A stretch of DNA of 36,730 nt, from positions 1 through 36,730 of the forward strand of contig CAMDPK010000068.1 in assembly GCA_945904015.1 (NCBI GenBank), in the 5' to 3' direction. The notes beneath the pieces are model-generated. The model did not search any database and had not been told where the DNA came from. It saw nothing but the letters and a program-made list of their open reading frames with translations. The translations under genes were made by a program, and so were the position numbers. Positions 7,703 through 14,289 of the stretch are shown here, one piece after another. The stretch's first letter is position 1. Each line of letters starts with the position of its first letter. This DNA comes from Candidatus Kuenenia stuttgartensis (GTDB taxonomy: Bacteria > Planctomycetota > Planctomycetia > Planctomycetales > Planctomycetaceae).

Positions 7703-7912
7703 CAGCCTCAACGGCGATTGCTCGACATCGAAACGGTTCACCGCGTCCAATGACAACGCAGTGAGACTTTTGAATGCCTTCCTCGCCCCCTTGGACTTAC
7801 GAGGAAGCGTCCCGACAGCAGACTTCGGGACTGAGCATGCACGGCAACCTCGGCGTTGCCGTTGAGACCAAGCCTACTTCCACGATGTCTTTGGTCAAAC
7901 GAATCGACGTCC

Positions 7913-8323
7913 CTAAAGCGGAAAGCCGCCGACTCGGAACGACCCAGCGCGTGTTCGGCTGCGCGACCGGCAAGTGCGTGTCGCGATCCATTCTCCACGC
8001 CGCTCGAACAATCCACGCCGCTCGAACAATCCACGCCGCTCGAACAATCCACACATCTCGAACAATCCACACCTACCGAAGTCCGCGAGTGGTCGCCTTG
8101 CGATTCCGGTGGGCGCTGGCACAATCGAGGCTCTTCGAAACCAGAACGAGAGGCCACGGAATGAACACTTGCGATCAGTGCCGAGGGACTGCGTCATCAG
8201 GGCCGACATCTTTTCGGCGACCGACGTTGAGACGAATTGGTCGATGGAAACGCCTTCGCGTTCCGCCACGGACTGCAAATTTTTGTGAAGCGATTCGGGC
8301 AAACGAACGACCAGAGTGCTCAT
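7913..8323 (-). CDS. ribbon-helix-helix (HicB/CopG-like antitoxin) protein with repeat-expanded C-terminus
   Basis: A 136-residue frame starting at ATG 8323 (GGAAAC upstream). Residues 1-45 read MSTLVVRLPESLHKNLQSVA, then EREGVSIDQFVSTSVAEK, a clear ribbon-helix-helix DNA-binding domain of the type annotated as HicB-family antitoxins in planctomycetes. The middle (RGLSFWFRRASIVPAPTG) is a diverged version of the usual short tail of that family. From about residue 85 the protein is built of GLFERR hexapeptides encoded by the 18-bp tandem repeat, then a basic unstructured tail. The repeat expansion has replaced the normal C-terminus, so function is doubtful. No adjacent toxin gene was found. 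A strong terminator lies downstream. Confidence 0.55.
   Translation of the reverse strand: MSTLVVRLPESLHKNLQSVAEREGVSIDQFVSTSVAEKMSALMTQSLGTDRKCSFRGLSFWFRRASIVPAPTGIARRPLADFGRCGLFEMCGLFERRGLFERRGLFERRGEWIATRTCRSRSRTRAGSFRVGGFPL
7994..8077. repeat. 18-bp tandem repeat, about 4.5 copies
   Basis: The unit TCCACGCCGCTCGAACAA occurs three times exactly (7994-8011, 8012-8029, 8030-8047), followed by a variant copy (8048-8065, TCCACACATCTCGAACAA) and a partial one. The period is six codons, so the frame of the overlying minus-strand gene is preserved and gives GLFERR repeats. Confidence 0.9.
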
Positions 8324-8377
8324 AACAAGTTTCCAATCATCTTCAGGACTCGGCGGGAATCACGGCCTGCAATGGTG

Positions 8378-8504
8378 TGGGACACATTTGTTGTCCCGCG
8401 TGCCACGATGTGATTTGGACTTACGATCGCTTGGGACACAGTTATTGTCCAGCTTGGGACACAGTTCTTGGCCCGCCGACCGGTTTGGGACAAAGTTATT
8501 GGCA
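8378..8504. repeat. array of four hyphenated palindromes, consensus TTGGGACACAGTTATTGTCC
   Basis: The copies are at 8378-8397 (GGGACA...TGTCCC, a perfect 6-bp palindrome with a 7-nt spacer), 8431-8450, 8454-8473 and 8485-8504. All are in the same orientation, with decreasing symmetry. The array fills most of the gap between the RHH gene and the next minus-strand gene. It could be an operator array or the multi-repeat end of a vanished IS21-like element. No gene is seen in 8324-8682. Confidence 0.7.
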
Positions 8505-8682
8505 CACAGCCAGCACTACACCAGTTTGATTTCGCACATCGGCGAGTTGGATTTTCTAGACCGCTTGAGTGGGAATCAGAGACAATTCTCTTCGCTTTCA
8601 GTTTCGGAGGCTGCCATTCAGAAGACCGGCTAAGCATTCCCGATGTTGATTGGATCACACATTTGGCCTCTGAGCCACTTTG

Positions 8683-9048
8683 TCATTTAGCTCTGCGCGT
8701 CTTTCTCATCGAGAAGCCGTGGAAATCAAAGCCCTCACTCAAGAGTAAAGGTCGTAGAGTCTCCTTCACATCTGCAAGCTGTTTTCGCATTGCTTCGTAC
8801 AGTTCGAACATTTGTCGGCGCTGGCGAATCGTTTGCTGGAGCTTTTGCAGTTCCTGCTCCACCGCGGCCGCCGACTCAGCACTTGTCCCCAGATATCGCA
8901 CCTGCTGTCGCCCATCCTTTCGAAATCGTAGCTTGTAGACGGTACAATTCGGCCCTCGCCGCTCAGCCGAGACGAAGCCTTGCCTTGCCAATGCCTCGGT
9001 CTCCTCCGAACTAATTCGGAAACGCAACCTATGTGGCTGTCGCGCCAT
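8683..9048 (-). CDS. small protein of unknown function, basic N-terminus plus coiled coil
   Basis: A 121-residue protein. The N-terminal half (ISSEETEALARQGFVSAERR, then GPNCTVYKLRFRKDGRQQVRYLG) resembles the short beta-rich modules found in small mobile-element-associated proteins of planctomycetes (DUF6788-like in style; this assignment is tentative). The second half (SAAAVEQELQKLQQTIRQRR, then MFELYEAMRKQLADVKETL) is a long amphipathic helix or coiled coil. The C-terminus is basic (MRKTRRAK). The start ATG at 9046-9048 overlaps the remnant of an IS1595-type transposase on the other strand. It stands alone, 634 nt from any functional gene pair on its strand except the upstream operon ending at 9192. 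Confidence 0.55.
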   Translation of the reverse strand: MARQPHRLRFRISSEETEALARQGFVSAERRGPNCTVYKLRFRKDGRQQVRYLGTSAESAAAVEQELQKLQQTIRQRRQMFELYEAMRKQLADVKETLRPLLLSEGFDFHGFSMRKTRRAK

Positions 9049-9191
9049 TTCATCTCTTCCGCTACTTGGATGAAGAGAGCTTCCGCTTCAATGAACGGAA
9101 GGGGAACGACGCCACGCGGTTCGCTCAAACGATGGCCGGCGTCGTTGGTCGCAGAGTTCAGTATGCAGAACTGACAGGTAAGACAGCCTAG
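9045..9191 (+). pseudogene. C-terminal remnant of an IS1595-family (ISXO2-like) transposase
   Basis: The plus strand reads PFHLFRYLDEESFRFNERKG, then NDATRFAQTMAGVVGRR and VQYAELTGKTA with a stop at 9189-9191. This matches the very conserved C-terminal end of ISXO2-like DDE transposases (H-R-Y-x-D-E-x-x-F-R-F/Y-N-x-R, followed by ...GKRLTYxELTGK). Only about 48 codons remain; the catalytic domain is gone. Its 5' end is cut exactly where the minus-strand gene ending at 8683 begins. Confidence 0.75.
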
Positions 9192-9710
9192 TTAGTTGAG
9201 GCTGGCATCAGGCGCGGGAGCTTCATCTTTTTGGACGTGGTTCACTGTGACCTGAAACCAATACTCTTGCTGATACGAGCGCTGCTGCCACTTCTTCTGG
9301 CTTTCATCGGGGCGCTTGCTGATTCGGCAAATGATTTTCACGATGCCGGTTTCTTTCCAAGGTCGATCCCTGAAAACGTGCATTTGCAGTCGGTACACGG
9401 GAGAAGTGAAGCGAAATGTACCGCTTCCCATTTGCTTTTCTTGTTCTCCTGGCGCGTCGATCAGGAACTCATAGTCGTATTCATCTTTGGGGTTGTCGTC
9501 AGGATCAATTCGCATCCAGACAGCGAGCACGCGAAAGTTCAACGAATTAAGAGCGGTGACGGGATTGATGTCTGGCCGTTGCGGAGATTGCTTGTCGCCA
9601 TCGCCGATAAAAACGGCAATGCCATCCATCACGTTGAAGATGCTTAGCCGATTCGCTTCTTGATCGACTGAAGATGACTCAGAGCAGATAATGAACTGAG
9701 GGCGAGGCAT
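9192..9710 (-). CDS. DUF6941-like protein, unknown function
   Basis: A 172-residue soluble protein beginning MPRPQFIICSESSSVDQEAN, then RLSIFNVMDGIAVFI. This pattern (C-x-x-(V)-D-x-x-T/x-x-k-x-S-I-F-N-v-x) is seen at the start of DUF6941-type proteins. The rest alternates beta strands (NFRVLAVWMRIDP; DYEFLIDAPG; SPVYRLQMHVF) and ends in a polar helix and tail. Its ATG at 9710 lies 1 nt after the end of the preceding gene (stop 9712-9714), so it is the third gene of a coupled operon with the two genes upstream. The role is unknown. Confidence 0.65.
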   Translation of the reverse strand: MPRPQFIICSESSSVDQEANRLSIFNVMDGIAVFIGDGDKQSPQRPDINPVTALNSLNFRVLAVWMRIDPDDNPKDEYDYEFLIDAPGEQEKQMGSGTFRFTSPVYRLQMHVFRDRPWKETGIVKIICRISKRPDESQKKWQQRSYQQEYWFQVTVNHVQKDEAPAPDASLN

Positions 9711-9711
9711 T

Positions 9712-10047
9712 TCAAATGCGACAAACTGTTAGTTTTCGATTGGTTGCGTTAGACGTTGCGACGACTGGATGATCAAGGCGTTCGATGAGCCGATTTACCC
9801 GTTCCACAACATCCATTGTTGTGTCGCATGTCGATGTGCCGAAATCCTCCCAGCCCTTCGAGACTTTCACCTGAAATTTCCCGTCCGCGTCGTTCTCAGG
9901 GAACCATCCGACGTCGATGCAGATGCCGTTCGACAATTCAACCAACAGCAAGCCCTGATTAAGTTCAAATAGCTCCATGTCTTCAAAAAGGTAATTGCTG
10001 ACCTTCGCGTCGCTTGGTGTGTTGATGTGTATTGGTTTGTTTGTCAT
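9712..10047 (-). CDS. small acidic protein, possible immunity protein
   Basis: A 111-residue protein: MTNKPIHINTPSDAKVSNYL, FEDMELFELNQGLLLVELSN, GICIDVGWFPENDADGKFQV, then a helix (TTMDVVERVNRLIERLDH). The central LxVxxxNGxxIDVGWxPExDxxGxFxV block looks like small single-domain proteins that often sit beside contact-dependent or polymorphic toxin cassettes. It overlaps the stop of the upstream gene by 4 nt (ATGA). Order (putative toxin first, small acidic gene second) and coupling fit a toxin/immunity pair. I cannot name an immunity family, so this is inference. Confidence 0.5.
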   Translation of the reverse strand: MTNKPIHINTPSDAKVSNYLFEDMELFELNQGLLLVELSNGICIDVGWFPENDADGKFQVKVSKGWEDFGTSTCDTTMDVVERVNRLIERLDHPVVATSNATNRKLTVCRI

Positions 10048-10457
10048 CTCTCGGTTCCTTCTACGCCTTTGTTTCTCACAAGTTCTTCCCAGGTAATTGG
10101 GAAGCCATGAACCGATCCGTCAGACTGCCGAATCACAAAAATGTACCGCGTAAATTGACCTCTGCTGACTCCGATTGTTCCGCCGTATGCGTCAAATTCT
10201 TCAACGCAACGGTAATACGTTTTCGTCCTGTCGTTCCCCTTGATGAAATTTCCTAATTCAGAATCACCGCTCGCACATTCCATCTCAAGCACTTTGATGC
10301 GGTCGAGCGGAAAGTTTGGATTGTACTGCGATGGGGTGTTTTTCTCTGAATTTCTGGCTTGAACGAGATTTCTTCCCCACTGCCTCGGAGTGGAGACCAT
10401 GTGTCTTTTCTTGTAGGCCAGCGAGTCCCAGCGAGCCTCAGCCCATTGTTGGCACAT
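10044..10457 (-). CDS. possible orphan toxin module, unknown family
   Basis: A 137-residue frame from ATG 10457; an internal ATG at 10400 (MVSTPRQWGRNLVQARNSEK) is an alternative start. The body reads NTPSQYNPNFPLDRIKVLEM, then TKTYYRCVEEFDAYGGTIGV, SRGQFTRYIFVIRQSDGSVH and GFPITWEEL. There is no signal peptide or membrane segment. The size, the compact beta-rich C-terminal domain with conserved-looking Tyr/Arg/His, and the 4-nt overlap with a small acidic gene downstream are typical of detached C-terminal toxin domains of polymorphic toxins. The first 19 residues (WAEARWDSLAYKKRH) may be leftover linker of a longer ancestor. Activity is not deducible from the sequence. Confidence 0.5.
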   Translation of the reverse strand: MCQQWAEARWDSLAYKKRHMVSTPRQWGRNLVQARNSEKNTPSQYNPNFPLDRIKVLEMECASGDSELGNFIKGNDRTKTYYRCVEEFDAYGGTIGVSRGQFTRYIFVIRQSDGSVHGFPITWEELVRNKGVEGTER

Positions 10458-10627
10458 GAATCGTCGCTCACGGGGTCTCTGTTGCCTTCCGTTCTACTCT
10501 TGGCGAGTCGATCCTATCGAGCCGTTTTCCAAATGGAAACGAACGAGGATCATGCTAGGATGCCCTGAAATCACTGGTCAATGTGGAGTCTTCGGCTCTT
10601 TGGCTGGTGTTCAACGGGAAATCACGA

Positions 10628-10789
10628 ATGACCGACAAACTCCAACCTGTAGGCGACTTCAACGGCCTGCTGAGCCGTCTCGTTCGAGTTCCCAAGGCGG
10701 AACTTGACGCCGAAGAGCGCAAGTACCAAGCCCAACGGAAGCGGCTACGCGAGAAGGGGGCCGCCAAAGCTGGCAAGCTGAAGCGGTAA
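10628..10789 (+). CDS. 53-residue conserved-type hypothetical protein
   Basis: The plus-strand frame from ATG 10628 encodes MTDKLQPVGDFNGLLSRLVR, then VPKAELDAEERKYQAQRKRL and a Lys-rich tail. It is predicted to be a single charged helix. The N-terminal sequence and Lys/Arg-rich tail resemble short planctomycete proteins annotated only as hypothetical. Shine-Dalgarno support is modest (GGGA about 10 nt upstream). No function can be assigned. Confidence 0.5.
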   Translation: MTDKLQPVGDFNGLLSRLVRVPKAELDAEERKYQAQRKRLREKGAAKAGKLKR

Positions 10790-10845
10790 GGCAAACGCTA
10801 CCGCCTCACGTGACTTTCGCCGGTCGCTGTTCGGCTTGATGAGTC

Positions 10846-10995
10846 TTGTATATCATTGCCATCGGATTGGCCGGGTGGATCAACCGCAATCAGCAGGAAG
10901 GCATGGCCGCCCTGCGAACTCTGAGCCCCGTCCGCCAGCCCACGGGCTCCGCAACGCGTTCCAAGTCGCGGTTCGTACAGAGCGTGAGACGCTGA
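10846..10995 (+). pseudogene. N-terminal remnant of an integrase-type (DDE, rve) transposase
   Basis: A plus-strand frame without proper start reads VLYIIAIGLAGWINRNQQEG, then MAALRT before degenerating and stopping at 10993. Planctomycete integrase-core transposases commonly begin with a hydrophobic helix followed by W-(I/L)-N-R-(x)-Q-Q-x-x-x-x-Y/A-L, which matches here. Only the first ~25 codons are recognisable. It marks the right edge of the accessory stretch before the YfhO-like gene. Nothing else was seen in 10790-11080. Confidence 0.6.
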
Positions 10996-11080
10996 CCGCT
11001 TTCGACAGCGCGTTCGCTAACAGTGAGTGTTTTCAGGCGATGCACCCGGCACGCTGCCCGAGACTCTGGCGCAAGGATCC

Positions 11081-13312
11081 TCAGTTTCCAGGAGCGGTCC
11101 GAGAGACGCGTCGTAGAGTGAGCGCGATCACACCCAACCAGGAGACGGCCGACACGATCGCTCCCAGCCGCCAGCCCGGCGGTGAGAAGCGAAAGGTCAC
11201 TTTGTGCTCGCCGGGGGTCAGCGGAACCGCGCGGAACGAGACGTCAGCCGGCAAGAGGTTTGTCGGTTGACCATCGACAACGGCCGACCAGCCGGGATGA
11301 AACAAATCGGTGAGCACCAAATAACCGTGTCCGTCGGCGTTTGCGTGAACCACGACTTCGTTGGGCGAATAGTGTTCGATCGTAGCGGGCGCGAATTTGG
11401 CGCGCGGGACGTTGGCCCAGACGTCGCGCAGCAACAGCACGGAATCGCGAGGATTGAGGTCTTTCAGAAGTGGGACGACGGCCTTCGTGGAAGACTCGCC
11501 GCTCACTGTGACATTTCCAACGACGAACGCACGCGGCAACACGGTCTCGTTTTCGAAGATGGCGAATGGCAATTCCGGACTCGCGGGACTGGCAGAGTTG
11601 ACCTCGGGCGGAATCTTTCCGGTGGCGACTCGCTTCCAGCCCGCGTGTTCCCGCTGCTGAGCGTGGGTCACCGCGTAACGAATTCCCAGCAAGTCGGCGA
11701 TCGGCTTGTGAAGATCCTGCAAGCGAAAACTTTGAAACCCGGACAGATCGGCCTTCAATCCTGGCGGAGTCAGTGCGGTGATGGCCAGCGCATGGCGTGA
11801 CATGGGAAACGGCTCGTAGCCCTGCGGTTTTTGTAAACCGTCAAGGACGGCTTCGTTGTCGCTGTAGACCCCAATTTGGGCCATCACGCGCTCATTCCCC
11901 ATGTGGTCACGCAGAAATCGCGAGACAACGGTCTCCTGACGCGTTGCCGCTGAGGTCGTCGCGAGAACTCGGGTGGCATACGCGCCCAGTTCCCAACTGA
12001 TCGTCCCCAGGATCAACGCCGTCGCCATCAGGCGCAGCCTGCGACGCGAGGGGCTTGCATCCCAAAGACTCGGCCACAACGAGTCCCAGCCGACGGCCGC
12101 CAGCGCGGCCACCAGCATCGAGCTGATGTACAGCACTCGAGCGGGCGACCGAAACGAGGCAATGCCTGGCAGCCAAGCGTGGCACATTCGGAAGAACGGG
12201 CTCCACGAACCGAAAGCGAAGAGTAGTGTCACGAGCACCAGCAGCGTGAGTCGCCAGGTGCCGCGACGATGTCCACCGCGCAGAACGCCAATCACCGCCA
12301 GGACCGTGGGGACCAAACCGAAGTACAGTAGCGTTTCCCAAAAGCCGTTGGTGGCACGGCCGATGTCACCGTCGAGCACGGCCGGATTCCAAAGTTGCGC
12401 GAGGTGTCGAGGCTTCAGACCGTCGCCCGACGTCGCCAACGGTAATCCGCCCGCACGGATCGTCAGGCGAGAATTGATGAACGTGGGAATCAAGTCGATC
12501 GCCACGAGGCCCACGATCGCGATCTCCACCAGGAACCAGCGAAATAGCGGCTGCAGCGGGTTGCCGGCCCAACGGTCGTCAGGCTGGGGCTGGGTGTCGG
12601 TGTGCTGCGGGCGGTTTCGCGACAGGCACGCGGCCGCGGTGGTGATGGTGACCGTACCGCTCAGCAACAACGTGAGGTAGTAGGTTTCTTGAACGTGGCC
12701 GCCGAAAAAACTGAGTGCCAGACAGATGGCGACCGGCAGCCAGCGTTCGCCGCGAGTGCTCAGAAAGCGCTCGAAGGCCCACAGCGTCCAGGGGAGCCAG
12801 GCCATCATACAGGTTTGAGCGTAATGCCCTTCGGCCGTGTGCGCGATCGCGTACGGAGCGGCCACGCCGACAACTCCCGCTAACAACGCGCTGGTAGGCC
12901 GCACTCCCAACCGGACAGCCAATAGATAGCATCCCAACCCAGCCCACCAGTGATGCGCCACCAGCAACCAACTGGCCGTCGGCACCGCCCCGAACCACCA
13001 ACACAACCAGTTCGGCGGATACGACAATAATGCTTGGGGGTTGCCAATCGTCGGAGCACCCAGCGAGAGATGCGGATTCCAGCCGGGAAATTGGCCGTCT
13101 CGCTGCCAGGTGAGGCGCGGCCACTCGAGCGCTCGCAGGAAATAGGTGGTCAGGTCGTTCTCGCCCCCCCGATGAGCACCGACCAGCACCTGCGTGGGAT
13201 GCCGAGTCAGTTCGTGAAAGCACAACAACGCGACGAGAGCCAACAGGCCAGCGGCCCAAATCAGCTCTCGTCGCGTTGCGGAGACATCTGGCTGGTCAGG
13301 AAGCCGAGTCAT
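11081..13312 (-). CDS. YfhO-family polytopic membrane protein
   Basis: A 743-residue integral membrane protein. It starts with a hydrophobic helix (LIWAAGLLALVALLCF), then the large periplasmic loop with DLTTYFLRALEWPRL and FPGWNPHLSLGAPTIGNPQA, as in GT-C-like YfhO proteins (first loop with D and W-N motifs). About ten further hydrophobic segments follow to residue 430. The C-terminal 300 residues form a soluble domain that ends in one more TM helix (LGAIVSAVSWLGVIALTL) and contains GYLVLTDLFHPGWSAVVDG, the conserved FYPGW-like motif of the family. YfhO proteins are implicated in glycosylation of cell-surface polymers. The ATG at 13312 has GAGG upstream. It is apparently a single gene. Confidence 0.85.
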   Translation of the reverse strand: MTRLPDQPDVSATRRELIWAAGLLALVALLCFHELTRHPTQVLVGAHRGGENDLTTYFLRALEWPRLTWQRDGQFPGWNPHLSLGAPTIGNPQALLSYPPNWLCWWFGAVPTASWLLVAHHWWAGLGCYLLAVRLGVRPTSALLAGVVGVAAPYAIAHTAEGHYAQTCMMAWLPWTLWAFERFLSTRGERWLPVAICLALSFFGGHVQETYYLTLLLSGTVTITTAAACLSRNRPQHTDTQPQPDDRWAGNPLQPLFRWFLVEIAIVGLVAIDLIPTFINSRLTIRAGGLPLATSGDGLKPRHLAQLWNPAVLDGDIGRATNGFWETLLYFGLVPTVLAVIGVLRGGHRRGTWRLTLLVLVTLLFAFGSWSPFFRMCHAWLPGIASFRSPARVLYISSMLVAALAAVGWDSLWPSLWDASPSRRRLRLMATALILGTISWELGAYATRVLATTSAATRQETVVSRFLRDHMGNERVMAQIGVYSDNEAVLDGLQKPQGYEPFPMSRHALAITALTPPGLKADLSGFQSFRLQDLHKPIADLLGIRYAVTHAQQREHAGWKRVATGKIPPEVNSASPASPELPFAIFENETVLPRAFVVGNVTVSGESSTKAVVPLLKDLNPRDSVLLLRDVWANVPRAKFAPATIEHYSPNEVVVHANADGHGYLVLTDLFHPGWSAVVDGQPTNLLPADVSFRAVPLTPGEHKVTFRFSPPGWRLGAIVSAVSWLGVIALTLRRVSRTAPGN

Positions 13313-13379
13313 CGGAAGCCTCGCTCACGGAGAGTTTGCAAGCGGACTCGTCGCACAAACCAAACCAATTCAGCGACTT

Positions 13380-13874
13380 CTACTTCCGCAGCAGCTCTTC
13401 CAAATCGGGCAGCGCTTGCTTATTCCGGCGCGGTGGCACGGTGGGTTGCGTGATAACAGTGGTTGGCTTCAGTTCACGGAAACCGTCCTCCGAATAGGGC
13501 GCGGCGTAGCCCAAGCCGAGCATTCGCGGCGTGTCTTGAGCGTAGTGCTCCCAGTTGTACGGCCTGTAGTAGTACGAGCCGTGGTTCTCCGGGGGATACG
13601 CGTAGTGCGGGTGCATGTCACATGTGCTGTCGAGAAAATGCAGATACAAATGCCGACGGAGCCAGCAGTCCTTGCAACACCGATCGCACGAATCATCGCA
13701 GCCGGGCTGGCACGCGTAGCACACTGGCTCACAATTCGCCTCGCATCCGAAGCCAGTCTGATTGCAACTCGTCTGGTTTGCACAGCACAATTGGGGGATG
13801 TGGCCGGCATGCGAGTGATTCGCCAGTCCCCCCACCAGACACAATGTCAGAGCCAAGGAATTCCACGCAGACAT
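13380..13874 (-). CDS. Cys-rich secreted protein, unknown function
   Basis: A 164-residue protein from ATG 13874, which has a perfect AGGAG Shine-Dalgarno sequence; upstream in-frame starts are unsupported. Residues 1-22 (MSAWNSLALTLCLVGGLANH, then SHA) form a Sec signal peptide. The mature N-terminal third is packed with cysteines: QLCCANQTSCNQTGFGCEAN, then CEPVCYACQPGCDDSCDRCC, at least 16 Cys in 45 residues, consistent with a disulfide-rich or metal-binding module. The rest is Tyr/Pro-rich (HPHYAYPPENHGSYYYRPYN) and ends in a charged helix. Such Cys-rich small secreted proteins are common and uncharacterised in planctomycetes. It is 67 nt upstream of yfhO on the same strand. Confidence 0.7.
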   Translation of the reverse strand: MSAWNSLALTLCLVGGLANHSHAGHIPQLCCANQTSCNQTGFGCEANCEPVCYACQPGCDDSCDRCCKDCWLRRHLYLHFLDSTCDMHPHYAYPPENHGSYYYRPYNWEHYAQDTPRMLGLGYAAPYSEDGFRELKPTTVITQPTVPPRRNKQALPDLEELLRK

Positions 13875-14289
13875 GATCAATCTCCTGGGGTTGGCGGCCA
13901 ACATGTAAACCGCGAAATCAATGCCACGGCACACGGTTCCCACGGTGACCACTTCCGACATCGACAACCAGCGAAAGACCCCTTCAACAACGATCATTTC
14001 GCCAGCATGCTGCAAGTAATTGTTGTCATCGTCGCGAGTTGGCGCTAACGGTCGTAGACAGAATAAGTGACACGATCGTCCGTTTGACTTTCCGAGATTC
14101 AGGGGGGGGTGATCCAGGCAAGCAGCTTTGGATCGTGGTCTGTTGCGCACCGCCAATTTGAGATGTCGGAGGTTGAGAGCACTGGTGGTGGAATACGAGT
14201 TGCGGGGAGTTTTCCCAAAAGTCGTCCGGTCGCGATGACTCGTCGGGACGGCATGCCTTCCGGGACAGAATCATTGAGAAGGAAACCTA
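13875..14289. other. divergent intergenic region
   Basis: These 415 nt lie between the minus-strand Cys-rich gene and the plus-strand sulfatase-like gene and should contain promoters for both. No clear promoter boxes were identified. An 8-nt G run occurs at about 14102-14109. The apparent N-terminal extension of the Cys-rich gene into this region lacks ribosome-binding support. Confidence 0.45.

Noticed and set aside
7994..8077. Tandem repeat as a possible CRISPR
   Set aside because: The units are contiguous 18-mers without spacers and keep a reading frame.
8378..8504. GGGACA array as a possible CRISPR
   Set aside because: Only four imperfect copies with irregular spacing and no conserved spacer length; no cas genes nearby.
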